DNA of 64,000 nt from an uncultured Coriobacteriales bacterium (GTDB lineage: Bacteria > Actinomycetota > Coriobacteriia > Coriobacteriales > UMGS124), in the NCBI GenBank assembly GCA_934636245.1, contig CAKUAI010000003.1:62001-126000 (forward strand), read 5' to 3'. The notes under the pieces were generated by a model. The model saw nothing but the letters and a program-made list of their open reading frames with translations, did no database searches and was not told where the DNA came from. Every line of letters begins with the position of its first letter. Within the stretch, counting starts at the first letter, position 1. The translations under genes and the position numbers were made by a program. Below, one piece after another: positions 31,949 to 39,427 of this stretch.

Positions 31949-33166
31949 GTGCTGGCAACGAGCGGGCAAGCCTGGGTCAACCGACTGAAATGGCTCCAAG
32001 ACCACTGGGACAGTAGCCGCCTGGCGACCCCTCAGAGAGCATCCAGAGAGAAACGGTCTGAACAGTTGAAGAGCTATTGCAAGGGGCTCCGCATCGACGG
32101 GGCCCTTATTTCTAAAGCGTACGAATCGTGGCTAGACGCACCCGCTGGCAAGAAGAACGCATGGCGCGTGCCTGATGAGCACGGCAGCGCCGCCGCGCTC
32201 ATGGCTGAGATCGAGGGCGAGATTGCGTCGCGCGCACTCACGCTTCGCCCGATTAAGCGCTACACGCACCACGAGCCGACCAACGGCAAGCTGCGCGTCA
32301 TCGGCGTCGAGTCTGTCAAGCAACAGGTGTGCGACTACGTGGCGATTGAGGCCATGGGCGACCTGCTGCACGCGAAAGTCGGATTTTGGCAGGTTTCGAG
32401 CGTCAAGGGAAAAGGCCAGCTGATGGCGGCGCACGCCGTGAGCCGCTGGGTTCAGGCCGACGGCTATTTCGTCCACCTCGACGTGCGCAAGTGCTACCCG
32501 TCCATCAAGGCCGACGTGGTCATGCGCATCCTTCGCCGCTACGTGCGCAGCCCCGACGTGCTGTACCTGTGCGAAACGCTGCTCGCCACCTACGGCGGCG
32601 GGCTTGAGATCGGCAGCTACTTCAGCCTTCGCATGGCACAGCTCGTGCTCTCGTTCGGCTACCACGCCGTGGAGGGCATGCACAAGGTTCGACGCGGCCG
32701 CAGCGTCCCGATGGTGGCGTACCAGATCTGGTACGCCGACGACATCTACCTTTTCAGCCAAGACAAACGCAACCTGCGGAGCGCCGCGCGGCAACTGCAA
32801 AAGCTGCTGCTCAAGGACTTCGGCCTCCACGTCAAACCGTGGAAGATCTGCCACGTAAGCGACCAGGAGCCCGTCGACGTCGTCGGCTTCACCGTGCGCA
32901 GGAACCGTGTGACGCTTCGCCCGACCCTGTTCCTGCGCGCACGCCGCGCGTTTCGAAAGTACAGGCGCGCACAGACGCTCTGCCGAGCGCGGCGCGTCTG
33001 CAGCTATTGGGGCTGGTTCAAAAACACCGACTCGCTCGGCCTGATTATGAGCAACGGATTCGACAGGACATTCAAACAGGCGAAGCGGCGCGTCAGCGTC
33101 GCGGAAAGGAGCAGGCATGAGCTACCAGACAATATCGGCAACCCCGCCGGAGGCAGTGCTGATTGA
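31949..33166 (+). CDS. DGR reverse transcriptase
   Basis: A 405-residue protein (GTG start; an internal TTG at 32066 is possible). The catalytic motifs are FVHLDVRKCYPSI (first aspartate, D178) and WYADDIYLFSQ (YADD, 262-265), then VDVVGFTVRRN and a thumb-region SYWGWFKNTDSLGL as in DGR enzymes. The DGR-typical hydrophobic-GxxxSQ motif is present as IGSYFSL, with leucine where glutamine is usual. A basic N-terminal extension covers residues 1-110. The enzyme makes adenine-mutagenised cDNA from the template RNA to overwrite the VR. It overlaps the next gene by 50 bases. No separate avd gene is recognisable nearby. Confidence 0.93.
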   Translation: MLATSGQAWVNRLKWLQDHWDSSRLATPQRASREKRSEQLKSYCKGLRIDGALISKAYESWLDAPAGKKNAWRVPDEHGSAAALMAEIEGEIASRALTLRPIKRYTHHEPTNGKLRVIGVESVKQQVCDYVAIEAMGDLLHAKVGFWQVSSVKGKGQLMAAHAVSRWVQADGYFVHLDVRKCYPSIKADVVMRILRRYVRSPDVLYLCETLLATYGGGLEIGSYFSLRMAQLVLSFGYHAVEGMHKVRRGRSVPMVAYQIWYADDIYLFSQDKRNLRSAARQLQKLLLKDFGLHVKPWKICHVSDQEPVDVVGFTVRRNRVTLRPTLFLRARRAFRKYRRAQTLCRARRVCSYWGWFKNTDSLGLIMSNGFDRTFKQAKRRVSVAERSRHELPDNIGNPAGGSAD

Positions 33167-33518
33167 GGCGCGTGCAGACGGCATGGGTGCCGACGTGTGG
33201 CTGCGCAAGAACATCGAGAGAGACGTCGCAGACAATGGCCCCGACGCGGGGAGGGCGATTGAGTTCTACAGGGCTGACGAGGTGCATTTCGTGCAGGCCG
33301 GAGCACCGACAGTCGATGAGGTGACGGCGGCCTTTGACGAGCTGTGGGCGGCGCACGATGGCGACGGCATGACCGACGCTGAGCGCATCGCGGCACTTGC
33401 GTCATCTGACTCTGACAACGCGGACGCCTTGGCGGAGCTTGGCGACATGCTTGCCGAGCAGGCAGACGCGCTTGCGGAGCTGGGAGACATGGTGGCGAGC
33501 ATGCAAGGGGGTGAATAG
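33117..33518 (+). CDS. Hypothetical protein downstream of the DGR reverse transcriptase
   Basis: A 133-residue acidic protein (MSYQTISATPPEAVLIEARA at the start) with a C-terminal heptad-like repeat LAELGDMLAEQADALAELGD suggesting a coiled coil. Small proteins of this kind precede the XkdX/CD1375-type gene in many siphoviruses of Gram-positive hosts and may assist tail-fibre assembly. It is too acidic to resemble the basic DGR accessory protein Avd. Confidence 0.6.
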   Translation: MSYQTISATPPEAVLIEARADGMGADVWLRKNIERDVADNGPDAGRAIEFYRADEVHFVQAGAPTVDEVTAAFDELWAAHDGDGMTDAERIAALASSDSDNADALAELGDMLAEQADALAELGDMVASMQGGE

Positions 33519-33520
33519 AC

Positions 33521-33634
33521 GTGGCGAAGATCTATTACAGGCAGGTCAAGGCGGGCAAACGCACGCTCGACGAGGTGCCCGAGTATTGGCGCGAAAAGGT
33601 GCGCGAGATGCTTGAGGCAGAGAAGGCGGAGTAG
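33521..33634 (+). CDS. XkdX / CD1375-like small phage protein
   Basis: A GTG start encodes 37 residues (VAKIYYRQVKAGKRTLDEVP then EYWREKVREMLEAEKAE). The pattern K-I-Y-x(3)-V/I-x-x-G-x-x-T-[LI]-[DE]-[DE]-V-P-x-x-[WL] matches the short XkdX/CD1375 family placed between fibre genes and the holin in many phages. A ggtgaatagac spacer precedes it; a good aggaggtc ribosome site for the next gene overlaps its stop. Confidence 0.7.
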   Translation: MAKIYYRQVKAGKRTLDEVPEYWREKVREMLEAEKAE

Positions 33635-33642
33635 GAGGTCAT

Positions 33643-34062
33643 ATGCCCGGAGACGAGACGTACGTCCACCTCATCGACGCCCTCGGCGGCCAGGGCCCCC
33701 TGTGGCTCTTCGTCGCGGGCGTGCTCGTCATCGCGGCCTTCGTGGCCGTCAAGGCCCTGCCCGTGATCAGGGACGTGCAGAAGGGCCGCCTCGGCATCGA
33801 GGAGAAGCGCGAGGCCCGCAAGGCCGACGAGGCGCGCCTGCGCGACAAGCGCGACCGCGAGCATGCCGAGACGTCGGCCAGGATGGTCGACGCCATGAAC
33901 CGCCAGGCGGCCGGAGACCAGGCCATGGCGGCCGCGCTCACGGCCATCTCGACGAGGCTCGAAGCCTCGCAGGCGGGGAGCCGCAGGATGGGCGAGCAGG
34001 TCGACGAGATCGCCCACCAGGTGGACGACATCCACGCCGTCACGGTGCGGCACAAGCCGTAG
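33643..34062 (+). CDS. Holin-like membrane protein with coiled coil
   Basis: A 139-residue protein with one membrane helix near residues 19-40 (LWLFVAGVLVIAAFVAVKAL) followed by a charged, coiled-coil cytoplasmic part (EEKREARKADEARLRDKRDR and a tail ending QVDDIHAVTVRHKP). Gram-positive phages often place such single-span proteins before the holin; they may be accessory holins. Ribosome site taggaggtc. Confidence 0.65.
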   Translation: MPGDETYVHLIDALGGQGPLWLFVAGVLVIAAFVAVKALPVIRDVQKGRLGIEEKREARKADEARLRDKRDREHAETSARMVDAMNRQAAGDQAMAAALTAISTRLEASQAGSRRMGEQVDEIAHQVDDIHAVTVRHKP

Positions 34063-34097
34063 CCGAGAAGCGGCCATCATACGATCGGAGGATTTGC

Positions 34098-34328
34098 ATG
34101 AGCTACTTTCTGCCGGAGGGGGCCTACCAGGCCCTCAAGTGGGTGGGCCTCATCGCCCTGCCCGCCGTGGCGACCTTCTACGGCGTCTGCGCGCCGCTGT
34201 GGGGCTGGCCGGCGCCCGAGGCCGTCGTGTCCACGATCAACGCGGGCGGCGTGCTCTTGGGCGCGCTCGTTGGTTACAGCGCCGCCACGGCCAAGCCCGA
34301 CGAGGGGGCGGCCGATGATATGGAATAG
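34098..34328 (+). CDS. Phage holin
   Basis: The 76-residue protein has two hydrophobic segments (WVGLIALPAVATFYGVCAPL and VVSTINAGGVLLGALVGYSA) joined by a short WGWPAPE turn, the look of the small phi-LC3/LLH-type holins. Holins time lysis by opening the membrane to the endolysin. The ATG follows a cggaggatttgc ribosome site. It overlaps the endolysin gene by 14 bases, the usual lysis cassette order. Confidence 0.85.
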   Translation: MSYFLPEGAYQALKWVGLIALPAVATFYGVCAPLWGWPAPEAVVSTINAGGVLLGALVGYSAATAKPDEGAADDME

Positions 34329-35124
34329 CAGCCACGACGAAAACGGGGCATATGCCTGGGGCGAGCCCGGGGACCAGACTGGCGGCGAGTGCAGCGTGCG
34401 TTCGTGGTTCAGCTCGCCCTGGGATTGCGTCCTGCGCTGGCCCGACCAGGCTCTCGCCGCAGAGGCTGCCGAACTTGGCAGGCACGCGGCGGACAACGAC
34501 AACATCGGCTACTGCCAGGCCCACAGGAACAGTTTTTACGAGCGCCTGGCCGAGACAGGCACCTGGGACCCCGCCGACATCGCGGAGCCCTGCGAGGGGG
34601 ACTGCTGCCGCGACTGCACCACGGTCTGGCAGGCCGTCGGCGAGCGCCACGGCATCGAGGCCCTCAAGCGTCTCGACCCCGACCCCTACGGCGACACGAC
34701 GTACACGGCCAATGCCCGCGAGCGCTACGAGGCCGCAGGCTTCCAGGTGCTCACGGGGAGCTTCTTCACGGGCTCTGACGCGCACCTGCTGCCCGGCGAT
34801 TGCCTCCTCAACGAGCGCGTCCACATGGCCATGCAGCTAGACGTCGGCTGGGACGTGGACGAGGGCGTGTGGTGCCCGGGCGGCACAGGCCCTGTCCCGG
34901 AAGAGGAAGACAACATCAAGGAGGCAACCATGAACTTTGCGAGCATCATCGACGCACCTGAGGGCCGCTACCTTTGGGACGGCCACGGCCTGCACGAAAT
35001 CGAGACGGACGGCGAGCTTGAGAGCGTGCGCGGCGTCTACGAGAAGGACGGCTCCACCATGCCGACGTACACCTTCACCAAGGAGGGCAGCGTCGGCCGC
35101 ATCAGGGACGTGCTGGCCCGCTAG
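34315..35124 (+). CDS. Endolysin (NlpC/P60-like peptidoglycan hydrolase)
   Basis: A 269-residue protein starting MIWNSSHDENGAYAWGEPGD. The N-terminal blocks ENGAYAWGEPGDQTGGECSV, FSSPWDCVLRW, NDNIGYCQAHRNSFYERLAE and EPCEGDCCRDCTTVWQAVGE match a family of NlpC/P60-type cysteine amidases of gut phages; the cysteine in GDCCRDC is the likely nucleophile. Residues after about 205 form a second small domain (NFASIIDAPEGRYLWDGHGL), possibly for wall binding. ATG 34315 fits the family N terminus and the overlap with the holin gene. Confidence 0.8.
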   Translation: MIWNSSHDENGAYAWGEPGDQTGGECSVRSWFSSPWDCVLRWPDQALAAEAAELGRHAADNDNIGYCQAHRNSFYERLAETGTWDPADIAEPCEGDCCRDCTTVWQAVGERHGIEALKRLDPDPYGDTTYTANARERYEAAGFQVLTGSFFTGSDAHLLPGDCLLNERVHMAMQLDVGWDVDEGVWCPGGTGPVPEEEDNIKEATMNFASIIDAPEGRYLWDGHGLHEIETDGELESVRGVYEKDGSTMPTYTFTKEGSVGRIRDVLAR

Positions 35125-35142
35125 GCCACGCTACATGCGACA

Positions 35143-35182
35143 AAAAATCCCCCGACGGGCTTCGGCTCGTCGGGGGATTTTT
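35143..35182 (+). terminator. Strong terminator closing the phage late operon
   Basis: A 15-bp perfect stem (35143-35157 with 35168-35182) caps a GGCTTCGGCT loop region and ends in a T run. It follows the endolysin gene by 19 bases and marks the end of the phage late transcript. Confidence 0.9.
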
Positions 35183-35360
35183 GTGTTGAAATAGGCGTGC
35201 GGGCTTGTCCTAAGCGCTAAGTTTTTTTCTGCCGGGGCTTTCACACGTGGTTATCACAATAATTAATTTTGGCATGACTTCTATTTGAACTTTTGTACCT
35301 AAAAGTTCAATTCTTGTTGTTCGCAATGATTTACGCATGGGCCGCCACTTCAAATTTTTA

Positions 35361-35389
35361 GACCCGTCAGAAATGGCGGGTCTTTTTTT
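35361..35389 (+). terminator. Orphan rho-independent terminator
   Basis: GACCCGTCA (35361-35369) pairs with TGGCGGGTC (35374-35382, one G-T pair) around a GAAA loop and is followed by seven T's. No gene ends nearby on this strand after the endolysin terminator, so it may end a small RNA transcribed from about 35.2 kb or a cargo transcript. Confidence 0.75.
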
Positions 35390-35491
35390 GTTGTATCGAA
35401 AACCTTCACGCCACTCAACAAGGCGAGTCCCCCAAGGGCTAAACTGACATCTAGCACTTTATTACAATCCTAAATGTCTCATTCAAAATTA

Positions 35492-35518
35492 TTGACAAAA
35501 TCTATATATAGATAATAT
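35492..35518 (+). promoter_or_regulatory. Promoter-like sequence upstream of secreted protein gene
   Basis: TTGACA at 35492-35497 and TAATAT at 35513-35518 are 15 bases apart in AT-rich DNA, 39 bases before the gene at 35557. The -35 is consensus; the spacer is two bases short. Confidence 0.5.
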
Positions 35519-35556
35519 CATGCTGAACGGTATAGGAGAGAGAAAGGCGGTATGTC

Positions 35557-36132
35557 ATGAGTAGCTCGGCTCCCCGTCAATTTCCTATGTCTCGGCGTAC
35601 GGCGATTCAAATCGCTGCTGTGGGGCTTGCCGCTGCGATTCTGCCTTCACTGACTGCGTCGGCGGCAAATGCGGATGAAGTTCTTTTTGATATTGCCGAT
35701 GACACCACTGTTGGCGACGTCCTAAGGGCACTTCACCCTGAGCATTGGGCGACTATTGATCCTTGCGTGCAGAGAGTTCTCAATGAAGCCCCGTATGGCT
35801 TTGATTGCAGCAACTCTATCCCCAGAGTGGGTGGTTCTGTTACGTTGCGTGCTACCGATGGAGTGGGTTCATCCTATGTTGAAGGCACGTATCGGGCAAA
35901 TGAGGTTTGTCCCATGGTTGCTTGCTACGTTACCTACAGCAAGAACGGAACGGTTCTATTTGACCGAGGGCCTGTCACTGCGGAGTACACGTCATGGGTT
36001 TCCATCAGCGGAAATACAACTGCCCTATCGCCTGGTACATATAGGGCCGTAATCACTGGCTACCCTATCCAGCCGCCTCCTGGCGGTAAGATTGAATATT
36101 CACAGCGGGCGGTTACGGTGACGATTCATTAA
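35557..36132 (+). CDS. Secreted protein with twin-arginine-like signal, unknown function
   Basis: A 191-residue protein. Residues 11-37 (MSRRTAIQIAAVGLAAAILP then SLTASAANA) form a signal peptide with a double arginine, fitting Tat export, and a probable AxA cleavage site. The mature part has two cysteine pairs (residues 68 and 88 area, CPMVACYV) and beta-rich segments (YVTYSKNGTVLFDRGPVTAE, GTYRAVITGYPIQPPPGGKI), suggesting an extracellular beta-sandwich. It has its own promoter, is lower in G+C than phage genes and lies just past the lysis cassette, so it may be a lysogenic cargo gene. Confidence 0.65.
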   Translation: MSSSAPRQFPMSRRTAIQIAAVGLAAAILPSLTASAANADEVLFDIADDTTVGDVLRALHPEHWATIDPCVQRVLNEAPYGFDCSNSIPRVGGSVTLRATDGVGSSYVEGTYRANEVCPMVACYVTYSKNGTVLFDRGPVTAEYTSWVSISGNTTALSPGTYRAVITGYPIQPPPGGKIEYSQRAVTVTIH

Positions 36133-36153
36133 TGACCGCAGGGGGTTGCCATC

Positions 36154-36804
36154 ATGAAGTCTTTTCTTGCTGCGGTCGCGACGGGGGCTGTCATCGTCTG
36201 TACGCCCATGTACGCCTGGGCATCTGCGGGGTGCCCAGGCCGTGAGGCTTCAGGCGATGGTTGCTCCTGTGCACACCTGTCGAGCGCTTGTCTTCCGGCC
36301 GATTCTGAAAACCCAGGGGCGACCGTTGCATATTCTTCCGCAGGCCTGGTTATTGGTGACCTTCTGATGCATTTTGAGCCGCAGTACTATCAGTCACTCA
36401 GTGAGCAGCAAAAGGCTGAGTATGCCGAGGAAAAAGTCGCGGACATGTTGAGTTTGCAACTAGGTAACCCTGGGTCTTCGATGGGTAGCGCGTGCTTGTT
36501 GAGCGATCCAAGGGTTGGGAGCAAGGGCGGCTTATGCCCCTATATCGACATGGCCACGTTCAACCCAGGAAGCATGGTACATGCGCGCGTTTTGATATTC
36601 GACAAGACCACCGGTGACCTTGTGAGCAATGAGGCATACGAGGGCCTCAATGCTATCTCGGTCATTGGGAGCGCCGTGACGCATCCTGCGCAGCGGGATT
36701 GCACGGCGGTTGCCTTCGGGTATGCATATACCGAGAACTCCTATGGCCCGGTCGTTGCTCGCTGCCTCGAGTTTGATCCTCAGGCGGTGCAGCGCGTCCA
36801 GTAA
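36154..36804 (+). CDS. Secreted cysteine-rich protein, unknown function
   Basis: A 216-residue protein with a Sec-type signal (MKSFLAAVATGAVIVCTPMY, cleavage near AWASA). The mature N terminus is cysteine-rich (GCPGREASGDGCSCAHLSSA), and more cysteines follow at SACLLSDP, GLCPY, RDCTAV and VARCLEF, an even set suited to disulfide bonds outside the cell. It follows the gene at 35557 by 21 bases and is likely co-transcribed. No family recognised. Confidence 0.65.
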   Translation: MKSFLAAVATGAVIVCTPMYAWASAGCPGREASGDGCSCAHLSSACLPADSENPGATVAYSSAGLVIGDLLMHFEPQYYQSLSEQQKAEYAEEKVADMLSLQLGNPGSSMGSACLLSDPRVGSKGGLCPYIDMATFNPGSMVHARVLIFDKTTGDLVSNEAYEGLNAISVIGSAVTHPAQRDCTAVAFGYAYTENSYGPVVARCLEFDPQAVQRVQ

Positions 36805-36850
36805 GGAACTGCCGCCCGCGTGCTCCTGAGGCCTGCGGGCGGCGGCCATG

Positions 36851-37192
36851 CTAACCCCACATCTCCCAGACCTCGGGCTTGTAGCCCACGGTGGCCTTCT
36901 TGCCGTTGCGCACGATGGGCTCCATGAGAACGTGCTGGTTTTCCAGGAGCTTCTCCATGCGCGCGTCGGCCGGGATGTACTTGAGCAGTGCCAGCAGGTC
37001 CTCGTCCTTGGCTTTGGGGTTGATGAGCGCCTCGACGCCGCCGGTGCACTGGGCCACGCTCGTGGGCTCGCCCTTGCTCATGCCCTTTTCCTTGAGGTCG
37101 ATGAACTGGTACTTGATGCGGCGCTCCTTGAACCAGCGCTCGGCCTTCTTCGTGTCGAAGCTCTTCTTGGTGCCAAAAATCTGAATGTTCAC
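36851..37192 (-). CDS. Spx/ArsC-family thioredoxin-like protein, copy 1
   Basis: A 113-residue ArsC/Spx/YffB-type protein: MNIQIFGTKKSFDTKKAERW, FIDLKEKGMSKGE and LLENQHVLMEPIVRNGKKAT. The CxxC or single cysteine expected near residue 10 in arsenate reductases is replaced by KKSFDTKK, so it is unlikely to be a redox-active arsenate reductase and may act like the Spx-like or YffB group. An almost identical copy lies at 44778, in a shared 434-449 bp segment about 98% identical by eye. Confidence 0.8.
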   Translation of the reverse strand: MNIQIFGTKKSFDTKKAERWFKERRIKYQFIDLKEKGMSKGEPTSVAQCTGGVEALINPKAKDEDLLALLKYIPADARMEKLLENQHVLMEPIVRNGKKATVGYKPEVWEMWG

Positions 37193-37296
37193 ACGAGTCT
37201 CCCTGCGTTCGAGGTCGTGTGCGCCACCTGCGGATTTGTTTCAAATAGCCTATGGGACGCGGCGTTCCTCCCAACTTTTTTGGCGCGCGGCGCGGG
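36863..37296. repeat. Duplicated segment, copy 1
   Basis: This segment matches 44790-45238 at about 98% by eye, covering the Spx/ArsC-like gene, its leader and the CTCCCAACTTTTTT box. The only length difference is about 15 extra bases in copy 2 (around 45190-45206). The two direct copies are offset by 7,927 bases and bracket the region between. Confidence 0.9.
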
Positions 37297-37486
37297 GCTG
37301 AGCTGCTGGAGTTCGCGAGAAGGGCGATAGAGTCGAGCCTGGAGCTTGCGGACAGGGTCGAGGCGGCATAGTATAGGCGACGTGGTTTCAGGCTGCGGCG
37401 AGGCCGCCTTCTTCGGAGCCGGGCCTTGCGCCAACTTTCGCGACACTACCCGGCGGTGTTCTATCGGGTTTGCCTCGATGCCTGCC

Positions 37487-39148
37487 CTAGCCCTTCATCA
37501 CAAGGGTTTTCTTGCCCTGAAAGGCAATGCCGTAGGTATGGATACGCTCGGCCGGCACGTCTTGAGCGATGAGCCCCGCACAATACTGCCTGTTGGCGAT
37601 TTGAGTCAGTGCGTCCTCGCCGGCTTCTTCGAGTGTCTGATTCTTAGAGCATGTCTTGAACTCAAGAATGATGCCGGGGTCGTGTGCGGGGCTACAGGGA
37701 ACGAGGGCCACATCGAAGCGGCAAAAGCCGCTTTCCCGATTGCTTTGCACGAGATACCGCCCTCGAAGGTCTACAACGAGCCCCAGCACAAAGCCGTGAT
37801 AAAAGGACTCTGCAGCTCGTCTTCCCGTGTCAAAGTGACTGAACGACTCGTGGGCTACATCGGACAGGTACGCATCCATGGCCTCGGCGTCACCTTCAAG
37901 CATGGCACGGCAAAACTCGCCATATGGCCCCTGGAACTGCGCGAACCAGCTGCCGACAGTCCTCTCAAGCATGCGCAGGGTCTCGAGGTTTGTGACTGTC
38001 AGGGTGCGATAGTCGTGCCAACCGTCCTCGAAGTCGGTGCACTTGAGGTATCCGCTGGCAAGCAACAGACTCCACACGGCATCGGGGCTCTCGGCAAGTT
38101 GTGAGAATACGACCTGCTCATCAATGGGCCTGGTGATGGAGCCACCGTCCAGAAGGGTGCGGAAATCCTCCTTCAGCGTTTTGTCCCCCTGTGCGATGCA
38201 TGAGGAAACAAGGCCGTTTGCGCTGGTATTGGCCCAATAGGGTTTAAGTGCGCCCTCTTTGAGGTAGTTGACGACCGACCAGGGATTGTAGATGTCGGGC
38301 GTGCGGCCGAAAACGAAGCCGTCGTACCATTGTTTGACCCCGTCTTCGTCCGTGCGGCCCATTTCGTCCATCGCGGCGAAGACCTCGTCTTCTGTGAAGC
38401 CGAAGCTGGTCTCGTACGCCTCGGTCGTCGTGGTCACGACGCGCAGGTTGTTGAGGTCGGAGAAGATGGATTCCTTCGACACGCGCGTTATGCCTGTGAG
38501 TAAGCCGCGCTCCAAAGAGGGGTTCGTCTTGAACGTAGAGTTGAGCAGCGGGCGCATAAATCCAACGGCCTTGTCCCAGAAACCGCCTGTCCATGCTTCC
38601 TGCATGGGCGTGTCGTATTCATCGAGCAAGACAATGGGCCTTTTGCCAGTTTTGCGCTCAAGCAACGAGCAGAGGAGCTTGATTGAGCTTGCCGCCGTTG
38701 CGTCATCCATGGTGGGAGAGATTCCATAAGGCGGTTCTGGACCGTCCCAATCCCGGGCCTGTGCGCCAAGCTCGTCTGCATGCGCTTTGAACGCATCGGC
38801 GAGGACCCGGCACGTTTTCGCCCGGGCGGATTCAAAGGTGCCTTCCTTGATATCGGCGAAGCTCAGGAAAATGACCGGCAACGTGCCCTGGAGGGCGCGC
38901 ATTTCTTCATCGGCCCAGATGTTGAGCCCTGCAAAGAGATCGGCGCGCCCGGCGTATTTGGTGGAAAAGAACGCCTCGAGCATGGAGAGGTTGAACGTCT
39001 TGCCGAATCGGCGAGGACGAGTGATGAGGGTTACTTGGTCGCGTGCATCCCACCACTCACGAATGAATGACGTCTTATCTACCATGAAATCGCCGTGCTC
39101 GCGGATGTCCGCAAAGCTCTGGTTGCCTATGCTGATCGTCCTGCCCAT
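37487..39148 (-). CDS. AAA-ATPase with PD-(D/E)XK nuclease-like domain (DUF1703 type)
   Basis: The 553-residue protein begins MGRTISIGNQSFADIREHGD and DFMVDKTSFI, then has the P-loop TRPRRFGKTFNLSML, Walker B PIVLLDEYDTPMQEA, and a C-terminal nuclease-like core (YHGFVLGLVVDLRGRYLVQS, RFDVALVPCSPAHDPGIILE, EFKTC). This is the AAA_ATPase_like plus DUF1703 architecture, abundant in gut anaerobes, often in many copies per genome, with a suspected mobile or defence-related role that is not settled. ATG 39148 has a gggaggacc ribosome site; the frame extends 22 codons upstream without homology. Confidence 0.85.
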   Translation of the reverse strand: MGRTISIGNQSFADIREHGDFMVDKTSFIREWWDARDQVTLITRPRRFGKTFNLSMLEAFFSTKYAGRADLFAGLNIWADEEMRALQGTLPVIFLSFADIKEGTFESARAKTCRVLADAFKAHADELGAQARDWDGPEPPYGISPTMDDATAASSIKLLCSLLERKTGKRPIVLLDEYDTPMQEAWTGGFWDKAVGFMRPLLNSTFKTNPSLERGLLTGITRVSKESIFSDLNNLRVVTTTTEAYETSFGFTEDEVFAAMDEMGRTDEDGVKQWYDGFVFGRTPDIYNPWSVVNYLKEGALKPYWANTSANGLVSSCIAQGDKTLKEDFRTLLDGGSITRPIDEQVVFSQLAESPDAVWSLLLASGYLKCTDFEDGWHDYRTLTVTNLETLRMLERTVGSWFAQFQGPYGEFCRAMLEGDAEAMDAYLSDVAHESFSHFDTGRRAAESFYHGFVLGLVVDLRGRYLVQSNRESGFCRFDVALVPCSPAHDPGIILEFKTCSKNQTLEEAGEDALTQIANRQYCAGLIAQDVPAERIHTYGIAFQGKKTLVMKG

Positions 39149-39370
39149 CTGGTCCTCCCTGCGTCCGCTTGACGGGGATTGTACATCAGCTGGGATTGAT
39201 GGGGCATATGGCACATGTGGTGCCCTGTTTTGTCGTAAGGTTTGCCGTCATAAGAAGGCTTTTGAAGACAGGTGCGCCGACGAGCCGTCGAGTGCGCACC
39301 AAATGAGAGAAAGGCCTGCTGATAGCATCTTGCCGGCGTCGACGAGGAGCAACTGCTCCAGCATTGGGGT

Positions 39371-39422
39371 AAAAAACTCGACACCCATCCCTTGGGAACG
39401 CAGCGTGGACCCAGGGGATGGG
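39371..39422 (-). terminator. Probable terminator after torD (minus strand)
   Basis: CCCATCCC plus TGGG (39384-39396) can pair with CCCA plus GGGATGGG (39410-39422), and reading leftward the stem is followed by a run of six T's. It lies just past the torD stop, so it probably ends the DMSO-reductase-type operon. Confidence 0.6.
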
Positions 39423-39427
39423 GGTTT

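Larger units (their letters stand above)
35183..35556. other. AT-rich spacer at the probable right end of the prophage
   Basis: About 370 bases without a gene. It holds a perfect 10-bp inverted repeat (35285-35294 with 35301-35310, 6-base loop), then a separate T-tailed terminator (35361-35389) with no coding region before it, and a promoter-like TTGACA/TAATAT pair at 35492-35518. The prophage attachment site could lie here, but no repeat of any other part of the window was found. Confidence 0.5.

Noticed and set aside
31780..32016. An open frame through the template repeat that could be read as a fibre-like protein
   Set aside because: Its first part simply translates the TR in the target's frame; the rest lacks a domain and overlaps the RT start. 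DGR templates are non-coding, so it was not called.
2039..35185. The tRNA-Arg 3' end as attL with a copy at the prophage right edge
   Set aside because: I looked for the tRNA 3' end (TTCGAGTCCTGCAGCC) near 35.1-35.6 kb and found only GCCGGGGC, too short to support an attachment repeat.
36851..37192. Arsenate reductase
   Set aside because: The ArsC-type catalytic cysteine near residue 10 is absent in both copies (TKKSFDTKK), so arsenate reduction is not supported and only the family was named.
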